This document shows positions 44,231-52,548 of a DNA stretch of 64,000 nt, in pieces; position 1 is the stretch's first letter; every line of letters starts with the position of its first letter. The notes under the pieces are model-generated. The model saw only the letters and a program-made list of their open reading frames with translations, searched no databases and was not told the DNA's origin. A program made the position numbers and the translations under genes. Source of the DNA: JBBRCE01 sp038205115 (GTDB lineage: Bacteria; Planctomycetota; Planctomycetia; Pirellulales; JBBRCE01); assembly GCA_038205115.1 (NCBI GenBank), contig JBBRCE010000004.1, forward strand, positions 1 to 64,000. The letters run 5' to 3'.

Positions 44231-44277
44231 GAAAAACGGGCGCGATTTCCACCCGGAAATCGCGCCCGTCGTTTTTT
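44231..44277. terminator. bidirectional Rho-independent terminator
   Basis: ACGGGCGCGATTTCC (44236-44250) pairs perfectly with GGAAATCGCGCCCGT (44255-44269) around ACCC. Six T follow on the plus strand and five A precede it, giving a T tract on the minus strand too. It ends tpx on one side and the thioredoxin-like gene at 44338 on the other. Confidence 0.9.
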
Positions 44278-44337
44278 CTGCCGCACGATGTTCCGCGCAC
44301 GAATGTTGCTTGCGAAATGCACCGGCCAGGTAGGTGG

Positions 44338-44928
44338 TTAGTTCAAGATTTCTTTGGTGTCGGCCAGAATCTTCTTGATGGCTTCATCGTTCAGGCTGCC
44401 GGCGGCCAACGCGTAATTGACTTTGACTTTGCTGTTGCGGTAAATCAGCACCGTGACTTCGGCCGAATCATTAATCGAGTAACTTTCTGGGCCAGTCTTG
44501 TAGGCATTGGGCACGACAACCGCCACGTTTTTCAGCTTGGCATCGGTCGCCAACTTTTCGGCATCCTTGGTCAGACCGTCCGAGCTTTCGCCGAGCAAGT
44601 TGACAAACGAGCCCATTTTCTTTTCGGTGTTTTGTCCAACGATGGTGTCCAACTCGCTACTGAGCTTGACCAGATTGGCATCGACCTTGCGGGCAAAGAC
44701 CATCACCACCGGGCGCGCGCCCAATTTGCAGCGATAGCAGAGTTCCGTGCCGGACTTAACGCCGTCTTCCGGCGCACCGGCGACTTTGGTTACCGTGAAC
44801 GGTCCAACGTCTTCGCCCACTTGCGGGCCGCTTTTCACGCTGGCAGTTTTGGTGGCAGCCGGCTCTTCGGCAAAGACTGTCACGGCACAGAGCAGAGCCA
44901 CAACACTGAACATTCCCAGGGCTTTCAT
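44338..44928 (-). CDS. exported thioredoxin-fold-like protein with CxxC
   Basis: 196 aa. The ATG at 44928 follows GGGAG. Signal peptide (MKALGMFSVVALLCAVTVFAE), then VGPFTVTKVAG, and LCYRCKLGARPVVMVFARKV: a CYRC motif followed by the first beta strand of a thioredoxin-like fold. The C-terminal half has KNVAVVVPNAYKTGPESYSI and VLIYRNSKVKVNYAL, as in redox-associated planctomycete proteins. Probably a periplasmic redox protein. It converges on tpx and shares its terminator, though the link is not proven. Confidence 0.65.
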   Translation of the reverse strand: MKALGMFSVVALLCAVTVFAEEPAATKTASVKSGPQVGEDVGPFTVTKVAGAPEDGVKSGTELCYRCKLGARPVVMVFARKVDANLVKLSSELDTIVGQNTEKKMGSFVNLLGESSDGLTKDAEKLATDAKLKNVAVVVPNAYKTGPESYSINDSAEVTVLIYRNSKVKVNYALAAGSLNDEAIKKILADTKEILN

Positions 44929-45175
44929 CGGTTTTTCTCCCAAAATTGGCTGAAATCGAAAAAACTGGCGGCCTTATCGCAAGCTGAAGTAGCTGTTGTA
45001 CGCCTCGTCGTCACGTTTGGTTCGCGCGGTGGGTTCAAGCAATCTGCCCGACAATCGGCAAACTGCGCGTGGCATCGAATTGCTATAGATCGTAGAATGT
45101 TCAGGTGCCGCTGACAAGTTCCGCAAAGCCGCGGCTATGCTGGCGGACAGTTCCGTAACGCCGAGAACGAGCCCG

Positions 45176-46255
45176 ATGAGCTTGCCGCAACGCCAATACG
45201 ATCAGCATGGTTTTCCTTTGCCGGTAACGTTCGACAATTTCGAATCCGGATTGAAACCTGCGGTCGAAAAGCCAATCAAAAAGCCGCCACGGGCCGATGA
45301 ACGCCCCGCTTACCGTCCGCCGGTGCAAGCATCGTGGCAACGTCGCTTTCTGCAATTGGCGCTGGTGCTGTTTGGTGTTGGCGCAATTCTCTGGCCGGTG
45401 CTGGCGCCCGCAATCAAGCGCAACAAGGCCGCAAACGCCGCGCACCGCGCGCGCATGCGATTCGAACGTGACGATACGCAGGGCGCACTGCGGCTCATTG
45501 ACGAAGCCCTGGCATTGCAGCCCAATAACAGCGAATTCCTCCTGCAGCGATCCTCGTATCGCAAAGACGCCGACGACTTGCCCGGCGCGCTGGACGATCT
45601 GAATGTGGTTCTCGAAGAAAAAAACCAGATGGAAGAACCGCTCGTCTGGTCGAGCCGCGCGCACATCTGGCAACGCATGGCGCTGGCGGCCGAACAACCT
45701 GATCCCAACCTGCACGACAAAGCCATTGAAGACTCCAAGCATGCGTTGGCGGTTTGCCACGGTAGCACGTGGCTTCGCGCTGGCATGTTGAATCAATTGG
45801 CGTACTCGCGAGCGCTGGCGGATCGGGATTTCGATCAAGGACTGCGCGAGATTGATCAGGCAATCGATTTGATTGAACCGAATCGCAATCCGGCGCTCCG
45901 AGCCGAAGCGGCGGATGAGTTTGATCGTGAGGACGCGCAAAGCATGGCGGAATTTCGCGACACGCGCGGACTGTTGCTCTGCAAATTGGGTCGGAACGAT
46001 GAAGCACTGCGCGAACTCAATGTGGCCATTAAAGAGTACGAACAGCAACAGGTGGAAATGTCCGTCATTGCGCAGAACATTCAGCGGCATGGCGTGGTCT
46101 TGAGCCGCAGAATTCGCGCGATGCGAGAGAGTCTGTCTGTGATGTATTACCATCGTAGTCTGGCTTACGAGAAGCTCGATCGGGCTGCCGAGGCGGAAGC
46201 CGAACGTCAGCGAGCCATCAAGCTGGGCTTCGATCCAAAAAATGGCGTATTTTGA
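45176..46255 (+). CDS. TPR-repeat membrane protein
   Basis: About 359 aa from ATG 45176; an ATG at 45137 would add 13 residues. A cytoplasmic basic/proline stretch (about 1-60), one transmembrane helix (about 62-80, FLQLALVLFGVGAILWPVLA), then TPR-like pairs of helices: GALRLIDEALALQPNNSEFL, DLPGALDDLNVVLEEKNQM, and GLREIDQAIDLIEPNRNPAL. A periplasmic or cytoplasmic adaptor; partner unknown. Divergent from the thioredoxin-like gene. Confidence 0.75.
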   Translation: MSLPQRQYDQHGFPLPVTFDNFESGLKPAVEKPIKKPPRADERPAYRPPVQASWQRRFLQLALVLFGVGAILWPVLAPAIKRNKAANAAHRARMRFERDDTQGALRLIDEALALQPNNSEFLLQRSSYRKDADDLPGALDDLNVVLEEKNQMEEPLVWSSRAHIWQRMALAAEQPDPNLHDKAIEDSKHALAVCHGSTWLRAGMLNQLAYSRALADRDFDQGLREIDQAIDLIEPNRNPALRAEAADEFDREDAQSMAEFRDTRGLLLCKLGRNDEALRELNVAIKEYEQQQVEMSVIAQNIQRHGVVLSRRIRAMRESLSVMYYHRSLAYEKLDRAAEAEAERQRAIKLGFDPKNGVF

Positions 46256-46386
46256 GCGGCGTTTTACCAACCAGTTAGACAGACGGTCAAAAAGCCAGGC
46301 AGCCAAGTTGTCAGACAGACAACGGTCGTCGCAACTTTATTTGTTGGCGCTTCAGCAGTTCGGCTCGCCAAAAGGAATTTGCCGCG

Positions 46387-46734
46387 ATGAAGATGATCGT
46401 CGCCATCATTCAGCCCACCAAGCTCAAAGCCGTTCGAGAAGCGCTCAATAAAATTGACGTGACGCGGATGACGGTTTGCGATGCGCAAGGCTTTGGCCGG
46501 CAACGCGGTCAAGCTGAGATGTATCGCGGCCGCGAGTACAAGTCGCAGCTATTGCGGAAGGTGGCGCTGGAAATCGTGGTCAATGACGACTTCCTGGAAC
46601 GCACCATCAAAACCATCTCGCAAGTCGCCAAGACCGGCGCCGGCGGCCAATTTGGCGACGGCAAAATTTTCATCATGCCGGCACTGGACGCCATGGTGAT
46701 TGACGATGAAATTTCCGGCCCGGAAGCCGTCTAA
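46387..46734 (+). CDS. P-II family nitrogen regulatory protein
   Basis: 115 aa, usual length. PII signature: KMIVAIIQPTKLKAVREAL, T-loop with YRGREYKSQLL in which the modified Tyr51 is kept, EIVVNDDFLERTIKTISQ, and the nucleotide-binding loop AGGQFGDGKIFIMPALDAM. The normal C-terminal RTGE(R)G block is replaced by IDDEISGPEAV, so the ATP-facing C-terminus differs. No glnA or amtB gene is next to it, so its target here is unclear. It should sense 2-oxoglutarate and ATP/ADP. Confidence 0.92.
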   Translation: MKMIVAIIQPTKLKAVREALNKIDVTRMTVCDAQGFGRQRGQAEMYRGREYKSQLLRKVALEIVVNDDFLERTIKTISQVAKTGAGGQFGDGKIFIMPALDAMVIDDEISGPEAV

Positions 46735-46743
46735 TTTAACGTA

Positions 46744-47466
46744 TCAGCGAGCAGCCGTTCCGTAGCCATCGCCCGCGCGACCTACGTACTGCACCGAGTG
46801 ACCCAGGTGCGCCTGGAAATTCTGCTGATAGGCCGCGTAGAGTTGCGGCATGTCGTGCATGACCAGCAGATTTTCCGCGTTGCTTTCTTCCGCGCTCTTG
46901 GTGAAATTGAAACTGCCGGTGATGATCGTGCGGCCATCGATCAGCATGATTTTGTTGTGCGCGATGGCATGTTTTTCGTCGATATAGGTGGGAATTCCGG
47001 CCTGCAAGACAAAATCGGCCTCGGTGTATTTTTCGCCCTTCTGGCTTTTGTCGAGCACGACAGTCACCTTGACGCCGCGGGCGTGCGCGTCAGTCAGCGC
47101 CTTGGCAATTGGTGCCGAAGTAAACGAATAAGCCTGCACAAAGATCATTTGCCGCGCGGCTTGAATTTCACGCACGCAGGCGTCGGTACAACCGCCTTTG
47201 GGCGAGAAGTAAACGGAGATTTCGCTTTGCCCGCCGCTGACCGGTGTAACGGTCATGCTGGTCGCTGCGGTGGCATCGTGAGAATCAATTGATCCGCCAG
47301 CGCCGATCGGCCCAAGGTTGCCGGTATGCGAAGTCGAAGCTGGCACGTTGAGGCCAGGAATCGAAACCGATGGCATCTTGCCGTGGGTTAACGTGAAGTA
47401 CGCGCCGGAGAAGATGGCAACGGCCAGCGCCACGAGCGGTGTAAACGACGGGGTGCGCCTGGACAT
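46744..47466 (-). CDS. exported phospholipase D-like endonuclease (Nuc type)
   Basis: 240 aa. The ATG at 47466 follows GGAGGTG. A signal anchor (about 9-27, TPLVALAVAIFSGAYFTL), a Ser/Thr/Gly linker, then one PLD domain with a single HKD motif: His170-Lys172-Asp177 in AHNKIMLIDGRTIITGSFNF, after EIQAARQMIFVQAYSFTSAP. Single-HKD proteins of this kind act as dimers (Nuc/BfiL group) on DNA or phosphodiesters. GGCTDAC before the domain may make a disulfide. Its target outside the cytoplasm is unknown. Confidence 0.88.
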   Translation of the reverse strand: MSRRTPSFTPLVALAVAIFSGAYFTLTHGKMPSVSIPGLNVPASTSHTGNLGPIGAGGSIDSHDATAATSMTVTPVSGGQSEISVYFSPKGGCTDACVREIQAARQMIFVQAYSFTSAPIAKALTDAHARGVKVTVVLDKSQKGEKYTEADFVLQAGIPTYIDEKHAIAHNKIMLIDGRTIITGSFNFTKSAEESNAENLLVMHDMPQLYAAYQQNFQAHLGHSVQYVGRAGDGYGTAAR

Positions 47467-47509
47467 GCTATCACCTCCATGTGATCTCGATTGATGTAGA
47501 GCGGCAAAA

Positions 47510-48589
47510 CTAACGGACAAGCAAGCTGCGGTCAATGTCAGTCAGTTTGGGTCGCCCCGCCAAGGCCATCGCCAGTTCGAGTTCGACGGCGATCATTTCT
47601 AGCACGCGGCGGACGCCTGCCTCGCCGCCTACCGCGAGCCCCCACAGATACGGCCGGCCAATCATGACTGCCCGCGCGCCCAGCGCCAGCGCTTTGAGGA
47701 CGTCGCTGCCGCGGCGGATGCCCCCATCCACATAGACTTCGGCCTGCCCGGCTATTGCGTCGACAACGCTCGCCAAGGCGTCGCCGCTAGCAATAGCGCC
47801 GTCGAGTTGGCGACCGCCGTGATTCGAGACGATCAGACCCGCCACGCCGCAATCCACGGCCCGCCGGGCGTCGTCGGCGCTGAGAATCCCTTTGAGTATC
47901 AGCGGCAGTGCCGTTTGCTGACGCAACCAAGCCACGGTCTCCCACGTGACGCCGGTGTCCCAAATTTCGGCAATGTAGCGGGTCAGCGCCGAACCTTCGG
48001 CGGTAGTGTCCATTCGATCGAGTCCAAAACCTTCGAGGTTTTTCCAGCGCAAACCCGCCGGCAGGCCAAAGCCATTGCGGATGTCGCGTTCGCGGCGGCC
48101 AACCAGTGGCGCGTCGACGGTCAGACAGATTGCCTGGTAACGGGCGGCGTTCGCCCGCTGCACGAGTTGAGCGGTGATTTCGCGATTGCGATAACAATAC
48201 AACTGAAACCAGCGTAGCCCAGCGGGCGCGGCTTGAGCGATTTCTTCCAGGCTGAAAGTCGCGGCCGTGCTCACGATCTGCACGGTGCCCGCCGCGGTGA
48301 CGGCGCGTGCCACGGCCAGTTCGCCGTCGGCATGCGCCAGCGCATTGAAACCGCAAGGCGCGGTGATCACTGGCAACCGGATCGGTTGTCCGAGAACGGA
48401 AGTCGATAAGTCGCGGTGGCTAACATCCACCAGCATCCGCGGGACGAATCGCCATCGCTGCCAGGCCGCGCGATTGTCGGCGACCGTCAATTCGTCTTCC
48501 GCCCCACCGCGGTAATAGTCATACACCATCGGCGCGAGCAGTTCCCGCGCGGCAAGTTCGAACTCGTTAACGTTCAGCAGTTGATTCAC
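47510..48589 (-). CDS. FMN-dependent alpha-hydroxy-acid oxidase/dehydrogenase
   Basis: 359 aa from a GTG at 48589 (VNQLLNVNEFELAARELLAP); a TTG at 48658 is possible but less likely. Family blocks: DYYRGGAEDELTVADNRAAW, PRMLVDVSHRDLSTSVLGQ, VSTAATFSLEEIAQAAP, RWFQLYCYRNREI, VDAPLVGRRERDIRNGF, LILKGILSADDARRAVDCG and the active-site VSNHGGRQLDGA with the catalytic His. Oxidises lactate, glycolate or related 2-hydroxy acids; the exact substrate cannot be read. No lldP neighbour. Confidence 0.93.
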   Translation of the reverse strand: MNQLLNVNEFELAARELLAPMVYDYYRGGAEDELTVADNRAAWQRWRFVPRMLVDVSHRDLSTSVLGQPIRLPVITAPCGFNALAHADGELAVARAVTAAGTVQIVSTAATFSLEEIAQAAPAGLRWFQLYCYRNREITAQLVQRANAARYQAICLTVDAPLVGRRERDIRNGFGLPAGLRWKNLEGFGLDRMDTTAEGSALTRYIAEIWDTGVTWETVAWLRQQTALPLILKGILSADDARRAVDCGVAGLIVSNHGGRQLDGAIASGDALASVVDAIAGQAEVYVDGGIRRGSDVLKALALGARAVMIGRPYLWGLAVGGEAGVRRVLEMIAVELELAMALAGRPKLTDIDRSLLVR

Positions 48590-48704
48590 GCCGCGAATTC
48601 TAGCACGAAGCCGGCCGACAATGGCGGCCGGCGATCGAAATTGCCTTGGCGATTGCAATCGTTGGCGGACGGCGACGGTTGTTTGCCCGATCGACTGATC
48701 CGAT

Positions 48705-49070
48705 TTAGCAGCAGCCGTGTTTTTCGAGCTTTTCGCGGAGCATGTCGGCCGTGAACGGCTTGATCAGATAGTCCGAAACGCCGGCCTGAATGGCTTCCAA
48801 GACGCGCGATTTTTCTGCTTCGGTGGTGATCATGATGATCTTTACGCCTGCATCTTGCTTGCGAATTTCTTCGACCACTTGCAGTCCGTTTCGACCCGGC
48901 ATGTTCCAGTCGGTCAGCACGAGGTCGAATTTGCCCGGTGCGAACGCTTTGACCGCTTCGTCGCCGTCTGCCGCTTCGGTGGCTTCCGGAACCCCGACCG
49001 CCTGCAGCGAACGGAGAATGATCTTGCGCATCGTGCTGGAGTCGTCCGCAACTAAAACGCGGGTTGCCAT
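48705..49070 (-). CDS. single-domain response regulator (CheY-like)
   Basis: 121 aa. The ATG at 49070 follows GAGGA. Receiver domain only: LVADDSSTMRKIILRSLQAV with the acidic pair, the phospho-acceptor Asp54 in VLTDWNMPGRNG, TTEAEKSRVLEAIQAG and the Lys of YLIKPF. Typical partner of a chemotaxis or other two-component system, but no histidine kinase is close by. Output is by protein contact, not DNA. Confidence 0.93.
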   Translation of the reverse strand: MATRVLVADDSSTMRKIILRSLQAVGVPEATEAADGDEAVKAFAPGKFDLVLTDWNMPGRNGLQVVEEIRKQDAGVKIIMITTEAEKSRVLEAIQAGVSDYLIKPFTADMLREKLEKHGCC

Positions 49071-49367
49071 GAGTTCCTCGAATGATAATGAGAACTGCGA
49101 TTCTGATTGAACAGACGTTTCGCGGCAGGCGTAAATCATGCAACAGGATTGCGGCCAACCATCGGCGGTCTTTGTTCTGACTAGGAAAGATAGGTCGGCG
49201 ATTCCGACTGTCAATTGAGGCAATTCGCGATGATTTCTGCCGAATTCCGCATTTCGCCCGGTTTCTCTCGGCACAATCATTGCATACAATTCAGTGAGCA
49301 GAATCGGTACAGGCAGCAGCAGGTCCGAATCTTCACAATCCTTCCGGGCAAAAAAGGAGCGTGTGTT

Positions 49368-50093
49368 ATGTTAAGTCGGTTGAGTTCGAAAAGGACATTC
49401 TGGGCGGCGACGTTGTTCGCTATCGGTGCGTTGGCATATGCGGTGACATGCAGGCAGTCCCGTGCGGGCGATACGGTGAAAGTCTTCAACGCCGTTTATC
49501 GTCCAGACGTCTCGCAGACGGAAGCGACGATGGTCGCTTACCCACGTTACAGCGGCGGGTCACGGAGTTATTCCTACTCGCCCTCCCGAAGTTACGGTTA
49601 TTCGAACTACTCGTACCGCCCGTCGTACAGCAATTACGGGTACTCGAACAACGGATACCGCAACTATTCTTACCGGCCGTCGTATAGCAACTACGGCTAC
49701 TCGAACTACGGGTACTCGAATTACGGCAATCGCAATTACTCCTACCGTCCTTCGTACAGCAATTACGGATATTCGAACTATTCGAACTATTCGAATTACG
49801 GCAATCGCAATTACTCGTATCGCCCGTCGTACAGCAACTACGGTTATTCGAACTACGGCAATCGCAATTACTCGTACTCGCCGTCGTATCGGTATGGCTA
49901 TTCGCCGTACTCGAATTACAGCTATTCGCCGCAATACAGCAGCTACAATTACCAGCCGTACACGAGTTCCTATCGCACGTATCCCTATTACAGCTCGTAT
50001 CCGCACAACAACTATTTCGGTGGCGGAGTGGGAATTTCGGTGGGCGGTCCGCGATTCCGCGTCGGATTCAATACCGGCAACTTCTACTGGTAG
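49368..50093 (+). CDS. secreted tyrosine/serine/asparagine-rich repeat protein
   Basis: 241 aa. The ATG at 49368 follows AAGGAG by eight bases. Signal peptide (RTFWAATLFAIGALAYAVTC), then almost the whole mature protein is made of repeats of NYSYRPSYSNYGYSN followed by YGNR or similar (four good units of 18-25 residues, a fifth degenerate), ending in a Gly-rich VGISVGGPRFRVGFNTGNF segment. Tyrosine approaches one residue in four. Composition resembles adhesive or amyloid-prone surface proteins; no enzyme motif. Strong terminator behind. Role unknown. Confidence 0.8.
   Translation: MLSRLSSKRTFWAATLFAIGALAYAVTCRQSRAGDTVKVFNAVYRPDVSQTEATMVAYPRYSGGSRSYSYSPSRSYGYSNYSYRPSYSNYGYSNNGYRNYSYRPSYSNYGYSNYGYSNYGNRNYSYRPSYSNYGYSNYSNYSNYGNRNYSYRPSYSNYGYSNYGNRNYSYSPSYRYGYSPYSNYSYSPQYSSYNYQPYTSSYRTYPYYSSYPHNNYFGGGVGISVGGPRFRVGFNTGNFYW
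49590..49900 (+). repeat. imperfect tandem coding repeat of the tyrosine-rich protein
   Basis: Units of about 54-75 bases, each starting near AACTATTCGTACCGCCCGTC-like DNA and coding NYSYRPSYSNYGYSN. Units vary in length by whole codons (insertion of YSNYG or SNY), as expected from slippage or unequal crossing-over. Not CRISPR: units touch each other and are translated. Confidence 0.8.
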
Positions 50094-50128
50094 TCTGGCG
50101 TTTGCCGAAGCCAACCTGATGCAACTGA

Positions 50129-50172
50129 AACGGCCGGCGAACAGTGAATGTTCGCCGGCCGTTCATGTTTTT
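50129..50172 (+). terminator. Rho-independent terminator of the tyrosine-rich protein gene
   Basis: AACGGCCGGCGAACA (50129-50143) pairs with TGTTCGCCGGCCGTT (50149-50163), loop GTGAA, then CATG and five T. Lies between two convergent genes. Confidence 0.85.
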
Positions 50173-50188
50173 GCAGTACGTGCTGGAT

Positions 50189-50989
50189 CTACGGCGTCCA
50201 AAGTTTATTGACTGGCTGCACGTCCGTAGGCAAAGTTGCGCGGCGAATGGCTTTGACACGAACGTACGGCGCGACAAACTGACTGCGATGCCCAAACTTG
50301 CCCGGCGCGGTGTCGGCCTCGGCGTGCAGCGGTTCGTTCAGGTCTTCAATCCAAAAACCTGCGCGGCACATGCCACCAAGCAGATCCTGCCAGACGTGCA
50401 GGAATTCCAGCGTGCCGGGCTCGCGATGTGGGCTGCCTTCGACCGGTGGCAGCGGTTCGCGCGAGTAGTAAGGCACGATCAGTTCATACCCGCGAATGCT
50501 CGGTTTAACGTCCGCCTGTAAACTGGTGGGCTGCTTGTGCTGACTGACATAAATTCCGCCCGGTGCGGTGACGCGCGCCACTTCGCGGTAGACTTTAAGA
50601 ATGTTGGGCACGTAGCAAGTACTGACGGGTTGGATGACAATCTCAAACGATCCGTCCGCCAGCCCCGCGAGATCATCCATCGAAGCTTCGATGGTCTGCA
50701 CGTTTAGCCCGCGCTGGTTGGCGACCTGCCGGTCGATGGCCAGCATGGCCGGGCTAATGTCCACCACGGTCACCAGTGCGCCGGCCGCCGCGTACAGCGC
50801 ACTTTGGCGCCCGCCGCCAGCCGCCAGACACAGTACGCTGCGTCCGGCGATACTGCTGCCCAACCAGCCAGCGGCATCGACGGCCTTGAGCGGATCGGTA
50901 AAATCTTCGTCGCGTGCTGGCCGCGTGAACCGCTGTCGCTGCCGCACTAATGCATCCCAGGCGCGACGGTTATGATCGTGAATCGACAT
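50189..50989 (-). CDS. SAM-dependent class I methyltransferase
   Basis: 266 aa from ATG 50989 (a GTG two codons earlier is possible). Motif I VLCLAAGGGRQSALYAAAGA, motif II VVDISPAMLAIDRQ, an acidic DGSFEIVIQPVSTCYVP and VARVTAPGGIYVSQHKQP. Similar in plan to small-molecule methyltransferases of the UbiE/Methyltransf_11 group. Substrate unknown. Convergent with the tyrosine-rich gene; divergent from nothing close. Confidence 0.85.
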   Translation of the reverse strand: MSIHDHNRRAWDALVRQRQRFTRPARDEDFTDPLKAVDAAGWLGSSIAGRSVLCLAAGGGRQSALYAAAGALVTVVDISPAMLAIDRQVANQRGLNVQTIEASMDDLAGLADGSFEIVIQPVSTCYVPNILKVYREVARVTAPGGIYVSQHKQPTSLQADVKPSIRGYELIVPYYSREPLPPVEGSPHREPGTLEFLHVWQDLLGGMCRAGFWIEDLNEPLHAEADTAPGKFGHRSQFVAPYVRVKAIRRATLPTDVQPVNKLWTP

Positions 50990-51036
50990 GCACACTCTCG
51001 GCCGGCGCGGCGAGGATTCGGCTCGCGCAATCGCGA

Positions 51037-52434
51037 TTAAGAAATTTGCGAAATGATTTGGTAGATGACATCTAGGTACTCTCGCGCTTCTTGCTGCGAA
51101 AACACCAGCGGCGGACTGACGCGAATCACTTTGCCGGCCAACGGACCGAGCAAGTGAACGGCCCGCGAATTTTGATCACCAAGGTAACATCGACGCACGA
51201 TTTCGTTGGCGACCTGATTAGCGGACTGCGATCGCACGGCAGCGCACTCAATGCCCCAGACCGTGCCTTCGCCGCGAACATTAGCCACGGCGGGCAACTC
51301 CCCCAACCGCGCCAAACCGCGTCCCAACTCGTCCGAGAGTTTTTGCCCTTGCGCTAAAACGTCGGTTTGTTCGAATTCGTCGAGCGTGGCCAGCGCCGCG
51401 GCGCAGGACAGCGGATTGCCGCTCCAAGTGTCGCTGGCTTCGCCGAAATTGAGAGTAGCAAACAGATCGGTCCGCCCTACTGCGGCACTCACTGGTACTC
51501 CGTTGCCCAGTCCCTTGCCCAAGCAGACGATGTCCGGCTCGACGCCATAGTGCTTGAAGGCGTACATCGGGCCGGTGCGGCCAAAATTCGATTGAATCTC
51601 GTCCAAAATAAACACGATGTCGTGCAGCCGGCAAAATTCCTGCAGCATTTGCAGATATTCGAACTGCGGATGAAACGAGCCACCACCACCGAGGTACGGC
51701 TCGGTGATGAGGCAGCAAATTTCATCGCGATGTTGACGCCAGAGACTCTCAAGTTCGCTGCGATAGATCGACAAATCCAGCGGCTTTTGCCGCTCGTCAA
51801 GGTTGCAGCAGTCGAACATCGGAAACGATACGAATCGCACGCGCGGATCACGATTGTGGTCGCGTTCGTGACCGCTCACGGCGCCGGCCAGTCCTTTTTT
51901 GCCATGAAATCCATGCCGCGTGGCGAGCACGACCTGTTGTCCTGGGCGACGCTGCAGCGCGGTCCAGAGTGCCTTTTGCACGGCCTCGCTGCCGCTGGCC
52001 GCCCAGACAACTTGCTCGCAGCGTTGCCCGCCCTGCTCGCGTTGCAAGTTGGACAGCAACCGTTCGCTGGCCGCAATTTCGATTTCGGTCGTGGCGTTAT
52101 ATGTTGAGAGCGGCGCGGCGTCAAAGTAACCGCTGTCTGGGCCGCTTTGCCCCGGCAACTCCGGACCGACTCGCAGATATTGCCAAACGCGCTGCCACCA
52201 CCGCCGCGGATTGTGTCCCAGATTGGCCACCAACACGCCGGACGTAAAGTCGGCTAACTTGCGGCCGTCGGTCGTCCAGTGGTAACTACCGGCGCTGCGC
52301 GCGATCACGGCCAAGCTGGGCGTATAAGTCCGCAGCGATTTGGGCTCAACGCGCGCAAGTCGCTGGCGATCCGCGTTTGATCGCGGTTCGTCGGCATGCT
52401 GGGGAACGGTCGGCAATCCTTCGGCAACTGTCAT
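51037..52434 (-). CDS. class III PLP-dependent aminotransferase
   Basis: 465 aa from ATG 52434 (an ATG five codons earlier is also open). Family blocks: GRKLADFTSGVLVANLGH, WAASGSEAVQKALWTAL, RHGFHGKKGLAGAVSG, ILDEIQSNFGRTG, and the PLP lysine in VCLGKGLGNGVPVSAAVG. In this group the amino donor is usually an omega-amino acid, ornithine or 4-aminobutyrate; specificity cannot be read. Upstream on the same strand, 114 bases away, is the SDR-hydrolase fusion; the two may be co-transcribed. Confidence 0.92.
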   Translation of the reverse strand: MTVAEGLPTVPQHADEPRSNADRQRLARVEPKSLRTYTPSLAVIARSAGSYHWTTDGRKLADFTSGVLVANLGHNPRRWWQRVWQYLRVGPELPGQSGPDSGYFDAAPLSTYNATTEIEIAASERLLSNLQREQGGQRCEQVVWAASGSEAVQKALWTALQRRPGQQVVLATRHGFHGKKGLAGAVSGHERDHNRDPRVRFVSFPMFDCCNLDERQKPLDLSIYRSELESLWRQHRDEICCLITEPYLGGGGSFHPQFEYLQMLQEFCRLHDIVFILDEIQSNFGRTGPMYAFKHYGVEPDIVCLGKGLGNGVPVSAAVGRTDLFATLNFGEASDTWSGNPLSCAAALATLDEFEQTDVLAQGQKLSDELGRGLARLGELPAVANVRGEGTVWGIECAAVRSQSANQVANEIVRRCYLGDQNSRAVHLLGPLAGKVIRVSPPLVFSQQEAREYLDVIYQIISQIS

Positions 52435-52548
52435 CGTCGGCCTACTCAAGCGGCAATGACCGTCGGCCGCAGCATGACTGGCTGCACGACCCGCACGGCT
52501 GCAATGGTTTTAACTCGGCATCGCTGGCTGAGCTAGCCCACGCTCGCG

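Noticed and set aside
45101..46306. 401-aa open frame on the minus strand antisense to the TPR gene
   Set aside because: The plus frame has TPR repeats, a membrane helix and a proper start; the minus frame is an Arg/Phe/Val-rich shadow typical of GC-rich DNA.
49590..49900. Regular repeats resembling a CRISPR array
   Set aside because: Units are contiguous, vary in length by codons and are translated inside one frame; there are no spacers and no cas genes.
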